Positions 43,268-52,120 of a stretch of DNA of 54,176 nucleotides are shown piece after piece. Position 1 is the first letter of the stretch. Each line of letters begins with the position of its first letter. Origin of the DNA: Bacillus subtilis (lineage in GTDB: Bacteria > Bacillota > Bacilli > Bacillales > Bacillaceae_C); the NCBI RefSeq assembly GCF_008764245.1, contig NZ_VTQV01000031.1, forward strand, positions 1 through 54,176, written 5' to 3'. Both the position numbers and the translations under genes were made by a program. A model generated the notes under the pieces. That model worked only from the letters and a program-made list of their open reading frames with translations, searched no databases and was not told the DNA's origin.

Positions 43268-43789
43268 TTGAGACTTAGACAAATGGCAGTGGCTTTTCTT
43301 CTGAATGAAGAACAAGAAGTTTTGTTCCTGCAAAAAAGGGAAAAGGGCACTTTTTTAGCTGGGCACTTGGTTCCAATTGGTGGACATATTGACGGGGAAG
43401 AAATCAATGATCCAAAAAAGGCATGTATAAGGGAGATAGAAGAAGAAACCGGGTTAAAGAGTGATTATATAGAAGATTTATCACTTCGATACATTTTTCT
43501 TAGAATGAAAGACAATCAAGAAATTCGAATACAGTATGTCTTTTTTGGAAATATCTCAAAAAATTCTACTCTAACTGAAAGCGATGAAGGTTCATTAGAA
43601 TGGCTAGATTGTATGGAAATACCAAATCGGAATGTTTCAGCGACTACCATTGAAATTGCGAAACATTATATGGAATTAGGGACATCGACTGAAAAAATAT
43701 ACGTAGGCTCAATGAAATCATTGAATGGAATTCCAGAAATCACTTGGGCACTCATAGAGGACTGGGAACCTGCCCTTTTCAATCTTTAG
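43268..43789 (+). CDS. Nudix hydrolase
   Basis: 173 aa with TTG start at 43268, 7 nt after AAGGGGG; the TTG at 43250 in frame precedes the ribosome site. The Nudix box begins GGHIDGEEINDPKKA and ends REIEEETGL; relative to the consensus G-x5-E-x7-REUxEExGU the spacer is 9, a two-residue insertion. The metal-binding REIEEE is intact. It should hydrolyse a nucleoside diphosphate derivative. The HIT gene starts 21 bp downstream, so two nucleotide-processing genes are paired. Confidence 0.82.
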   Translation: MRLRQMAVAFLLNEEQEVLFLQKREKGTFLAGHLVPIGGHIDGEEINDPKKACIREIEEETGLKSDYIEDLSLRYIFLRMKDNQEIRIQYVFFGNISKNSTLTESDEGSLEWLDCMEIPNRNVSATTIEIAKHYMELGTSTEKIYVGSMKSLNGIPEITWALIEDWEPALFNL

Positions 43790-43809
43790 AAAAAAAAGGA
43801 GCGATAGAG

Positions 43810-44283
43810 ATGGCTTTTTATTCACATAAACCTGAAGCATACGAATGTCCATTTTGTCGGATTGTGTCAGGGGATGAAAGTCCAAATAAGGGAACGAAAC
43901 AAAGAGACATTATCTATCAAAATGAGCACGTAACGGCATTCATAGCAAGCAAGTGGTGGCCGAATAACAAGGGGCATGCTCTCGTTATTCCGAATGAGCA
44001 CTTTGAGAATATATATACACTGCCAGCAGAACTGGCTGCTGAAATTCATCGTGCGGCCCAGTTGGCAGCGCTTGCGATGAAACATACATATGGGTGTGAT
44101 GGAATTTCTACTCGACAACATAATGAGCCTGCTGGAAATCAAGATGTATGGCACTATCATCTCCATGTTTATCCAAGGTATGAAAACGATACACTCTACT
44201 TAACCAGAGGGTATGAATCTGAACCAGATGAACGTCCTTTCTATGCAGAAAAATTACGTTTGTGGATTCAAGAAAACAATTAG
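43810..44283 (+). CDS. HIT-family nucleotide hydrolase/transferase
   Basis: 157 aa from ATG 43810 (AAAGGAG upstream). The zinc-like start CPFCRIVSGDESP and the histidine triad WHYHLHVYPRY (His115, His117, His119) are intact. NNKGHALVIPNEHFENI is the typical first strand. HIT proteins act on adenosine or other nucleotide conjugates. It probably shares a transcript with the Nudix gene. Confidence 0.88.
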   Translation: MAFYSHKPEAYECPFCRIVSGDESPNKGTKQRDIIYQNEHVTAFIASKWWPNNKGHALVIPNEHFENIYTLPAELAAEIHRAAQLAALAMKHTYGCDGISTRQHNEPAGNQDVWHYHLHVYPRYENDTLYLTRGYESEPDERPFYAEKLRLWIQENN

Positions 44284-44320
44284 TTTCTTATGACAAATAA
44301 AGAGTAGGAGGAAGTTGATT

Positions 44321-44526
44321 TTGCAAAAACCATTTCATCACTTAGCAAGAGGTCTGGTCATTTGCGACAATAAAATATTACCCGCAAAAGCAAAAGGGAA
44401 TTATTGTAGATGAACTTGGACTAGGTGGGGATTCTGTAAACTCTTATTTGTTCTTAGCAATTGCAGGCTTTTCAGTTGCGAATATTCTAATTTACTTTTT
44501 GACAAAAGTGAAAAAGGGTTCATAAA
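44321..44526 (+). pseudogene. chimeric remnant: Nudix N-terminus joined to a membrane-protein C-terminus
   Basis: The TTG at 44321 (AGGAGGAAG upstream) starts QKPFHHLARGLVICDNKIL then PAKAKG, a Nudix N-terminus. At about 44396 it joins, in another frame, IIVDELGLGGDSVNSYLFLA followed by IAGFSVANILIYFLTKVKKGS and a stop. The second part is a close copy of the last 43 residues of the membrane protein at 52832. Both parents are truncated at the join. Confidence 0.7.
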
Positions 44527-44542
44527 TACAGGAGGGATTTAA

Positions 44543-44657
44543 ATGGTCCTTACAGTCCTCATTATATCCAGTTGAGAAAAGCGAATAAAACAAAATGAAG
44601 AGATGATCAATTTATTGAAAAACTGGATAGAAAATAATGACTTTCCTAGCGAATGAC
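44543..44657 (+). pseudogene. small membrane-associated protein remnant
   Basis: ATG 44543 (AGGAGGG upstream) gives MVLTVLIISS and stops; another frame continues RIKQNEEMINLLKNWIENND. Small Bacillus proteins with one helix followed by EKR-x-KQNEEMI-x-LL are common, and this looks like one with its middle deleted. Confidence 0.35.
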
Positions 44658-44701
44658 TTCTTAAGTAAATAGTAGAGAAAAAATAGAGGAGTGCTAACCA
44701 A

Positions 44702-45415
44702 ATGAATATTATAACCGTATTAGACAAGGGCTATGTTCGACTTGTAAATCATATGGGTTCAGATCTAACTGTAGTAAATGCTGCAAGAGTTTCATATGCA
44801 AAAGAATCTAAAGAATTGAACGGGAATGATGTTAAGTTAATTAAATTTCTTGCTAGAGAAGGTCATACTTCTCCATTTCGACATGTAATCGTACAATTTG
44901 AGGTGTATGCACCACTCATGGTAGCCAGGCAATGGTGGAAGTATGTAATAGGTTCTTCTCACCAAGAAGGAACTGGAGATAGTTTAGATGCTTGGAATGA
45001 ATCAAGTCGAAGATATATTACAGAAGAGCCTACTTTTTATATTCCTTCCAATAAAGAATGGAGAAGTAAGCCCAAAAATTCTAAGCAAGGTAGTGGTGAA
45101 ATAGTTACGTTGGAAATTGGTGATAAATATAGCAGTGAGCTTATGGCATATGTTGACGAGGGATTACGCAAATATGAATCAGCTTTAAAAGATGGAATAT
45201 GTCCAGAACAAGCGAGATTATTTCTTCCTGCTTATGGAATGTATGTACGTTGGTATTGGACTGCATCCATACAGTCGGTTTGTCATTTTCTAAATCAAAG
45301 ATTAGAACATGATGCGCAAAAGGAAATTCAAGAATATGCAAAGGCTATTCTTGAGTTAAGTAAACCATTATATCCAAATGCTATAGACGACCTTATAAAA
45401 AACAATGATGGATAA
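44702..45415 (+). CDS. thyX: FAD-dependent thymidylate synthase, divergent
   Basis: 237 aa, ATG with GGAGTG upstream. LDKGYVRLVNHMGSDLTVVN, SPFRHVIVQFEV, and the ThyX region around VARQWWKYVIGSSHQEGTGD with NESSRRYI are present. The classical RHRxxSxNE motif is modified: RQWWKY replaces RQWxRHR and ~15 residues are inserted before NESSRRY. This variant form is also seen in some other ThyX proteins. The enzyme would methylate dUMP using methylene-tetrahydrofolate and FADH2. It stands alone among unrelated genes, which suggests acquisition as a single module. Confidence 0.82.
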   Translation: MNIITVLDKGYVRLVNHMGSDLTVVNAARVSYAKESKELNGNDVKLIKFLAREGHTSPFRHVIVQFEVYAPLMVARQWWKYVIGSSHQEGTGDSLDAWNESSRRYITEEPTFYIPSNKEWRSKPKNSKQGSGEIVTLEIGDKYSSELMAYVDEGLRKYESALKDGICPEQARLFLPAYGMYVRWYWTASIQSVCHFLNQRLEHDAQKEIQEYAKAILELSKPLYPNAIDDLIKNNDG

Positions 45416-45588
45416 TGCTAACTAAAAAGCTCCAATTCTATCAGAGCTAATGTTTTAGCTACTATTAAATAATTTTAGGTTTAAAGAAAGGCCAAAAGAA
45501 TGGTAAGAAGGGATTGTAAAATACTGTACAGAGCTGAATTAATAGAAGGATAGAGTAGGACATAATGAGCTAGGTGGTGATTGTTAAA

Positions 45589-46155
45589 ATGATTGGCGTC
45601 TTTCTTGATCGAGATGGCACAATCGGCGGTGATGGTGGAGGTGTCCACCCATCTGAATTTACTCTCTATGATTTTTCCGTAGAAGCAATTAAGCGCTTAA
45701 ATGACAAAGGAATCAAAGTATATCTCTTCACCAACCAAAGCTGGATCGGGATGGGAAAGTTTTCAGAACAAACATTTATAGAAGGCATCGATAAGTTGAT
45801 TGAAGTTTTAAAGGAAAAGAATGCTTTTTTAGATGGAATTTATTATTGCCCCCACACGCTAGAAGAAAATTGTGAATGTCGTAAACCTCAACCGACATTA
45901 TTGCAGCAGGCTCAAAAGGAACATAATTTGGATTTGACAAAATGTTATATTGTTGGTGATAGATGGAGTGATATGGCATCTGCTGCTAATGTTGATTCAA
46001 AGAAGATATTAGTGAAAACAGGTCGAGGAGTAAAATCACTGCAAGAACAAACTAACAAACATATAGCAATTGATCATGTTGCAGACAATGTATTGAATGC
46101 TGTTAGATGGATACTAGCAGATTTAAATAGAGGAAATGATATTTTACAAAAATAA
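45589..46155 (+). CDS. HAD-IIIA phosphatase (GmhB/histidinol-phosphatase type)
   Basis: 188 aa from ATG 45589 (AGGTGGTG upstream). HAD motifs: FLDRDGTIGGDGG (nucleophile and acid Asp), LFTNQSWIGMG (motif II), the zinc-loop-like CPHTLEENCECRKPQP, and VGDRWSDMASA (motif IV). The Cys-x-Cys pattern matches GmhB-type phosphatases of sugar bisphosphates and histidinol phosphate. No heptose pathway is visible nearby, so the substrate is open. Confidence 0.85.
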   Translation: MIGVFLDRDGTIGGDGGGVHPSEFTLYDFSVEAIKRLNDKGIKVYLFTNQSWIGMGKFSEQTFIEGIDKLIEVLKEKNAFLDGIYYCPHTLEENCECRKPQPTLLQQAQKEHNLDLTKCYIVGDRWSDMASAANVDSKKILVKTGRGVKSLQEQTNKHIAIDHVADNVLNAVRWILADLNRGNDILQK

Positions 46156-46293
46156 TCTCTATAAGAAGGTGTTCGCCACCAGGTTACATATAAACGGACA
46201 AAATCTAGATATAATCATGTTTTGGGGTAAGGCGTGCAAGGCTGGTTTTAAGGTTTGCAATTGAAATGCTCAAAGAAAATGAGGGTGAGAAAA

Positions 46294-46969
46294 GTGAAAT
46301 ATTTTATTTTGACGGGAGCTTCACGAGGAATAGGAGAATCTATATGTGAAAATTATTATTAAAGGATCATCATGTGATATGTGTTTCAAGGAAGAGAAAT
46401 GACTCACTCATTTCACTGGCAAACTCGAGAAACGCTAAATTAGATTATTTCGAATATGATTTAAGCAATTTATATGTAATAGAAGAGCTGATGAGGAAAA
46501 TCTTTGAGAAGGTTGATTCTTCTGTTGCTGAGTCTTTATTTCTCATTAATAATGCAGGCTTAGTTTTTTCGCAAAAGATTGAAGAAACGGAACCAGGCTC
46601 TATTATAAATCTAATGAATGTCAACTTACTTTCTCCAATGATTTTAACTTCGAGCTTTATCAAACACGCTGAACAATATGATGTTGAAAAAAGAATTTTA
46701 ATGTTTCATCTGGTTCCTCATTCAATTTATCTCCTGGTGGAAGTTGTTATTCCACATCGAAGGCAGGGCTTGAAACTTTTACAAAAAGTATTGGAATAGA
46801 GACAGAGAATGTTAAAATCATGGCGATTAGGCCAGGCATGGTTGACACGGATATGCATAAAGATACCGTGAACAGAAAAGAGTTAAAGTCGGCTGATTAT
46901 GCAGCTAAGAGAATTCTTACATTTTTGTTTGAAAGATTTGAACATGGAAAAGTAGTAAGAGCTTGGTAA
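46294..46969 (+). pseudogene. benzil-reductase-like SDR (YueD type), two frameshifts
   Basis: Starts GTG 46294 (GAGGGTGAG upstream): KYFILTGASRGIGESICE, then a frame break near 46345; LLKDHHVICVSRKRNDSLIS through LINNAGLVFSQKIEETEPGS and LMNVNLLSPMILTSSFIKHA; a second break near 46700; then SGSSFNLSPGGSCYSTSKAG (catalytic Tyr/Lys), MAIRPGMVDTDMHKDTVNRK and a normal end at 46969. Adding one A at each break restores about 226 aa. So it is either recently inactivated or mis-sequenced. Confidence 0.75.
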
Positions 46970-46989
46970 CATAAGTTTCAAGGGAGGCA

Positions 46990-47108
46990 GTTTAGGTAGT
47001 TGGTAATCATATATTACAAAATGGAAGCTATTAGAAGCTGTGCCTGAACATGTAGGATACGGGTTAATTGATCTGCACGAACTTGGGTTTCAGAATGGAG
47101 AGGTGTAT
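46990..47108 (+). pseudogene. fragment duplicating the nucleotidyltransferase-like gene
   Basis: One frame reads WKLLEAVPEHVGYGLIDLHE then LGFQNGEVY, clearly related to WELLKDVLEDIGYELIDLHE in the gene at 48072. Only about 30 residues survive, fused directly to the leader of the following GNAT gene. Confidence 0.6.
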
Positions 47109-47112
47109 TAAA

Positions 47113-48051
47113 TTGGAGCGCTTAACACAATTGAATGATGCGCATACTGAAATCCGTAATTTTAAAAAGGAAGACATGCCATTGCTTGGGGATTTTTTTC
47201 AAACGGTTACTTCAGGGAATGATGTTGTATTTTGGTGGGTTGGCGGTGAGGAGAATTGGAAAAATGTATTTTGTGCCTTTGAAGATGGGAAGATGATAGC
47301 AAAGGGACAAGTTGATATTATTGACATTGTACCTCCAGGGCGTTCAGTAGATAGTAAACATACGATCTATATTAATCTGAAAACAATTCCTGAGAGGGAA
47401 TATGATTATGATTTGCTGGAAAAAGTGTATCACTGTCTTCATTTTCGTGCGCTGCAAATGAAACAATCACTATCTAATGAATACGGAACAATTCTCTGTA
47501 TAGGCAATGACTCCCATGAGACCGCTAATAATAAGTTTTTTACCGAACGGAAGGGTTTTCGTAATCTAAATAGTTTGTACACGATGGCTCGCAATCTAAA
47601 TAGTCCTATCCCTGAACTCCCGTTGGCTGAAAATCTTCACTTTATGCTATGGAAGCTAGAGACCGCATACGAAGAACATAAATATTTGGAATTAGATGCC
47701 GAGGTTTGGCCTGATACTCCGTTAGGATCAAAAAGATTGTCTGAGTATAAACAATTTCCACTATGGACAACTATGGTCGTACGCGAGGGAGATACAATCG
47801 TAGGTAGTTTAATGGTATGGAAGAAAGGATCGCATGGATTTATTGAAAATGTTTTTGTCCGTCAACCGTGGAGAAAACGGGGGATTGCGAAGTATTTGCT
47901 GTCGAAGGCGTTAACTTATCTAAAAGACAATGGATTGGAAACAGCTCAGTTGATGGTTTTAACATCGAATGAATCAGCTTTGTCGTTGTATGAATCAGTA
48001 GATTTTTATAAAGAAAAAGTGGAAGTGAGATATTTTATAGACTTAAGTTAG
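47113..48051 (+). CDS. GNAT-family acetyltransferase, two-domain
   Basis: 312 aa with TTG start at 47113, 7 nt after GGAGAGGTG. The first domain (EIRNFKKEDMPLLGDFFQTV, AKGQVDIIDIVPPG) and second domain (MVVREGDTIVGSLMVWKKGS, IENVFVRQPWRKRGIAKYLL with the acetyl-CoA loop, LMVLTSNESALSLYESVDFY) are both GNAT-like. The acceptor is unknown. The ribosome site lies at the end of the duplicated nucleotidyltransferase fragment. Confidence 0.8.
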   Translation: MERLTQLNDAHTEIRNFKKEDMPLLGDFFQTVTSGNDVVFWWVGGEENWKNVFCAFEDGKMIAKGQVDIIDIVPPGRSVDSKHTIYINLKTIPEREYDYDLLEKVYHCLHFRALQMKQSLSNEYGTILCIGNDSHETANNKFFTERKGFRNLNSLYTMARNLNSPIPELPLAENLHFMLWKLETAYEEHKYLELDAEVWPDTPLGSKRLSEYKQFPLWTTMVVREGDTIVGSLMVWKKGSHGFIENVFVRQPWRKRGIAKYLLSKALTYLKDNGLETAQLMVLTSNESALSLYESVDFYKEKVEVRYFIDLS

Positions 48052-48071
48052 TCAAATTAGAGGTGGAAACA

Positions 48072-48542
48072 ATGGCTTTATATGACGAATTTATCAAAAT
48101 TGCTAAAACCATGAATAAAGAGTTGAATATCATTCCAGTTTTATATGGTTCGTTAGGGCTTGAGAAGGTGACGGGCATTGAATTTTCTCCACAGGACATT
48201 GATATTCTCGTTCCTTTAACATTTTTAGAAGAGAATTGGGAGCTATTAAAAGATGTACTGGAAGATATAGGATACGAATTAATTGATTTACACGAGCACG
48301 AGTTTCAGAAGGGGAATGTGAAAATCGGTATTTCCTATTATGAAGACTTAAAAAAATTTGCAGATGTGGATTACAATAATCTAAAGAAAAACAAAGATAG
48401 TGGAGCAATATATCGCACTCTTTCTATTTCTGAATACCTTAAAGTTTATACGAGATCCTCATTAGATGGGTATCGACGAACCAAAAGAGATAAGAAAGAT
48501 CAGAGTAAAATCGAAGTTCTAAATGAGCTTTTACATGACTAA
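48072..48542 (+). CDS. nucleotidyltransferase-fold protein
   Basis: 156 aa from ATG 48072 (AGAGGTGG upstream). IIPVLYGSLGLEKVTGIEF followed by PQDIDILVPL gives the GSxG...DxD pattern of minimal nucleotidyltransferases (as in aminoglycoside adenylyl-transferases and MNT toxins/antitoxins). The rest is acidic and helical. No HEPN partner gene is present, arguing against a toxin-antitoxin pair. It follows the GNAT gene by 20 bp. Confidence 0.7.
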   Translation: MALYDEFIKIAKTMNKELNIIPVLYGSLGLEKVTGIEFSPQDIDILVPLTFLEENWELLKDVLEDIGYELIDLHEHEFQKGNVKIGISYYEDLKKFADVDYNNLKKNKDSGAIYRTLSISEYLKVYTRSSLDGYRRTKRDKKDQSKIEVLNELLHD

Positions 48543-48859
48543 TCATATTGGTTCAAATAGAGGCGTATTTCTTTAAGAGTGGTTTTCTAAAAGATTGCAA
48601 CTGATAAATTTTTGAAATGTCTTGATATGGAAGCACTAAAAGCATAAAAGTTGGGGGATTTCTATTTAAATTGTTTTCGGTATAGCGTTACTTTTGCCCT
48701 TATGATAAGGTTATTCATATTATCCTAGAAAGTGAGTGATGATTGTGTTAATAGAAAAAATATTCGAGACTTCAATTATATTAGAGGTGCGGAAGGGATA
48801 ATCACGTTTCAATTGAGAACCTTTCTGTGCGTAAATACAAAACACGGAGGGACAAGTGA
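48543..48859. other. intergenic region
   Basis: 317 bp. A plausible promoter (TTGCCC, 18 bp, TATTAT around 48697-48726) precedes the methyltransferase gene. No other feature recognised. Confidence 0.35.
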
Positions 48860-49629
48860 ATGTCGTTTAGTTATTATGGAGAACTTTGTACTGAGGTTTA
48901 TGATCTAACAAAAAAATCGGGCAGTCGTTTAACGGAGATATTGAATATTATAAAGATAGACTAAGACCTACCAAGGGAAGAATTCTTGAAGCAATGGTGG
49001 GTTCCGGTCGAGTTATTATTCCGCTTCTTGAATCCGGATTCATAATTGATGGGGTTGACTCTTCTCCTGAAATGTTGGCTTCTTGTCATCAACGCTGTGA
49101 AGAGCGCGGATTGAAGCCAAACTTATATCAAGCGGATTTGAAGGAACTTTCTTTGCCGAACAAATATGAAGCAATTATCATCCCAGCTGGCTCATTTTTG
49201 TTGATTGAAAAACGTGAAGATTCGATTGCAGTATTAAAGAAACTCTTTGACCATCTTCTACCGGGTGGACGTCTTATCCTAGACCTTTTTTTACCAGACA
49301 ACATTAATTTTGAGCCTACAGATAAGTCTGAGATAACTCCATTCACTTTGCCCAATGGAGATACTATTATCATGGAAGATAGGCTCGTTGAGGTAGATAT
49401 TTTTAATCAATGTAAAGTTTCTTATCTGAAATATGAGAAATGGCGAAATGGCGAATTAATTCAAACTGAATTACAGCGGTTTGCATTGCGTTGGTATGGA
49501 GTAGAGGAATTCAAATTTGTGTTAGAGAGTGTCGGTTTTTCTGACGTTGTTATATCAGCGGATTTCGAATATGGCAAACAACCGAGCAACGGTAATCAGG
49601 ACTTCATTTATGAAGCTGTGAGAAAATAA
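48860..49629 (+). pseudogene. class I SAM-dependent methyltransferase, one frameshift
   Basis: ATG 48860 (GGAGGG upstream) reads MSFSYYGELCTEVYDLTKK and then leaves frame at the seven-A run 48910-48916; with eight A it continues IGQSFNGDIEYYKDRLRPTK and into the main domain. That domain has motif I ILEAMVGSGRVIIPLLESGF, GVDSSPEMLA (acidic ribose binder) and IIPAGSFLLI. Restored length is about 256 aa, normal for the family. The acceptor is unknown. Confidence 0.75.
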
Positions 49630-49648
49630 TGGATGGATTCTGAAATGA

Positions 49649-49693
49649 ACAAATCAAGCCCTAACTGTTCAAGCAGTAACGGGTTTGATTTGT
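49649..49693 (+). terminator. hairpin after methyltransferase
   Basis: Arms ACAAATCAAGCCC and GGGTTTGATTTGT pair with one G-T. No U-tract follows. Confidence 0.4.
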
Positions 49694-49711
49694 GTTAAGG
49701 ATGAAAATAGC

Positions 49712-50019
49712 TTACTAAAAATGTACTGATTGACGGGATTATAGTAGAGAGACCTGAGCTCAAACCACATTATGAAAAAGTGAAGGATATTTTCGCTGGA
49801 TCCCCCTTATATATTGTTGAAGTGTTTTGCCCTTTACATATTTGTCGCCAAAGAAATATTGAGCGTGGAGATAGAAGCGAAGATCAATCAGAGTGGCAAA
49901 ATGAAATAATGGCAAAAGATATACGATATAATTTTGCGGTCCACACACATCTAAATTCCCCTGAACAGTGCGCAGAATCGATTCTAAAGAGTTTGTTTGG
50001 TAAATCGAAAGTTAAGTAA
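49712..50019 (+). pseudogene. chloramphenicol-phosphotransferase-like protein, N-terminus lost
   Basis: The frame reads NVLIDGIIVERPELKPHYEK, IFAGSPLYIVEVFCPLHICR, RNIERGDRSEDQSEWQNEIM and ends near SPEQCAESILKSLFG. This is the C-terminal ~100 residues of the Cpt-like kinase family. The P-loop and chloramphenicol-contact N-terminus are absent and no ribosome site leads the frame. It is a remnant. Confidence 0.65.
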
Positions 50020-50029
50020 ATATTATTCT

Positions 50030-50100
50030 AGGTGTTGAAATTTCGGATATCCTGCATGATGTCGAGGTTTCAACGAAACATATGAACTGGAATATCTGAG
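50030..50100 (+). pseudogene. fragment duplicating the serine-hydrolase gene
   Basis: A frame reads EISDILHDVEVSTKH, matching AISDILHDVDVDIPTKHEEI at 51723-51780 both as protein and DNA. About 60 bp remain before the next GNAT ribosome site. Confidence 0.6.
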
Positions 50101-50120
50101 AAAAAGGGAGTGCGGAAGAA

Positions 50121-50561
50121 GTGGCTGATATTATCATCGACAATATCATGATTTCAGAGGTATCAGATGACTCTGATTATGAACATGTATGCCAAAATTT
50201 ATATGAATATAATGTTCAGGTGACGGACGGTGTACTAAAGATTCCTGGTAAAGACATCAATTTGTATCTAAAAGATGAATCAGGCAAAGTTGTGGGAGGG
50301 ATCTTTTGTGAAACTTGGTCCTACGGTTTATATATTGATGTTTTTTGGATCGACGATAGCTATAGACATAAAGGGTATGGCAAAATCATGCTTACTGAAG
50401 CAGAGAGATTAGGGAAAGAGATAGGCTGTATATTTGCCCATACCTGTACTTTTACATATCAATCACCAGAATTTTACAAAAGAATGGGATATAAAGTGTT
50501 TGGTGTAAATGATGAATATCCAAATGGTATAAAGCAATTCTTTTTAAAAAAGAGATTATAA
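50121..50561 (+). CDS. GNAT-family N-acetyltransferase
   Basis: 146 aa with GTG start at 50121 (GGGAG and GGAAGA upstream). GNAT core: LYLKDESGKVVGGIFCETWS, LYIDVFWIDDSYRHKGYGKI with the acetyl-CoA loop (H-K-G-Y-G), and SPEFYKRMGYKVFG. Small single-domain member, substrate unknown. It sits directly after the serine-hydrolase fragment. Confidence 0.8.
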   Translation: MADIIIDNIMISEVSDDSDYEHVCQNLYEYNVQVTDGVLKIPGKDINLYLKDESGKVVGGIFCETWSYGLYIDVFWIDDSYRHKGYGKIMLTEAERLGKEIGCIFAHTCTFTYQSPEFYKRMGYKVFGVNDEYPNGIKQFFLKKRL

Positions 50562-50756
50562 GCGTTCATCGTTTATAGTATTTTGAGAGTAACTCTAAGA
50601 AGTCCAAAGTTGCAACGTCTCGGACTCTTACTTCGGGGAAAAACTTCTACCCCATTAGCCATTTAGTGGAAAAGTTGGAATGGTTATTATCTACTCAAAT
50701 GGATCAGAGTGAGAAATAGAAAAAGTGAATTACTTATACTTTAAGGGGGAGATCTT

Positions 50757-52023
50757 ATACAAACTACACTCTCGAAATTAAACACTTATATTAACCAATA
50801 TCTCGATTTGTGGGATTTTTACGGTGTTATTCAAGTGATTAAACAAGATGAGGTGCTTTTTGAAGGCGCATACGGATATGCGAATATTGAATTTGGGATT
50901 AAAAATAAGATCGATTCATGTTTTTCTCTTGCATCTGTGTCAAAACAGTTTACCGCCTTTGCGATTATGATTCTATACGATCAGAAACTGCTGGATATCG
51001 ATCAACCTGCACAACGTTACCTACCTGCTGATATGCAGATTGATCAGTCGATCACGGTTCATCATTTGTTGTCCCATACGTCTGGTCTGTATAATTTTTA
51101 TAACTTTGAAGATGATTTTTTTGCTGGATACAACAGAATGAATTATTCGAAAAACGACTTCTTTCAACGGTATATTATGAAAAAAGCCGACAAAGCCACC
51201 TGGGACAACATATGATTACAATAACTCAAACTACAATTTGCTTGCATGGATCATTGAACATGTTTCAGGAGAAAGGTATGAAGATTTTATCCGAAACAAT
51301 ATATTTTTACCACTGAATATGGTGAACAGTGATGTGGATGATAGCAGCAAACTGATTCAAAATAAATCCTGTAATTATGTAAAGGATTTTGAGTCAACCA
51401 TTAAATCTCCCTATTATAACGAAAAATTCAGTATCGGTGCAGGCGCTATCGTTTCAAACTGCGATGATTTATACAAATGGTATGTCTGTTTGCGCGATCG
51501 GAAAATCCTGTCGCAGAGAGCGTATAGTAGATTTTTCAACGAAAACAGAAATAATTATTGCTATGGTCTTGAACATCATCAGGTTTACGGGACAGATAAA
51601 TATTCCCATGGAGGCGATCATTTAGGGATCAGTACGTATATGCAGAATTTTTTCGATGAAGATATTTGTATAATCATCCTTTCCAATAATGAAGAGATCA
51701 ACCAGTACAGACTGGGGGATGCCATCTCAGATATTTTACATGATGTTGATGTCGATATTCCAACAAAACATGAAGAGATTCCGATCACTGAAAGCGAGCT
51801 CCAAAGATATTGTGGAGTGTACTTGAAAGATAAGATTCATGTAGAATACATTGCTGGAAAATTATACTTTACGAGATTCTGCGGCAATCTTCATATTGAG
51901 ATCTATCCAGTAGGCGAAGGGAAATTCGTTCGCAGACATTTTGACCAGATTCATCCGTACAGTATTGCTGAAAATGAAAACGGGCAAATGGCGTTTTTTG
52001 GGTACAGCCGAAAGGAATTATGA
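50757..52023 (+). pseudogene. serine hydrolase (class C beta-lactamase fold), start lost and frameshifted
   Basis: A ribosome site AAGGGGGA is followed at the right distance by ATA (50757-50759) where ATG is expected: (I/M)QTTLSKLNTYINQYLDLWD. The SxxK motif is SVSK (Ser60, Lys63), and HLLSHTSGLYNF is typical. An extra A in the six-A run near 51179-51184 shifts the frame; the protein resumes KPPGTTYDYNNSNYNLLAWI (Y-x-N motif) and runs to 52023 with HGGDHLGISTYMQNF (KTG-equivalent). A functional product would need both changes corrected. Confidence 0.8.
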
Positions 52024-52120
52024 GAGTTTTATAGGAAATGTAAAAAAAACCAATGAACTTGTTAAAACGATTTAGAACTAATAAATTGACATTTCAGAAT
52101 GGGAGAAAAGGTGAATCTAT

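Noticed and set aside
48072-48542. MNT-type antitoxin/toxin module
   Set aside because: The GSxG/DxD nucleotidyltransferase pattern is present but no HEPN gene is adjacent, so a toxin-antitoxin system is not supported.
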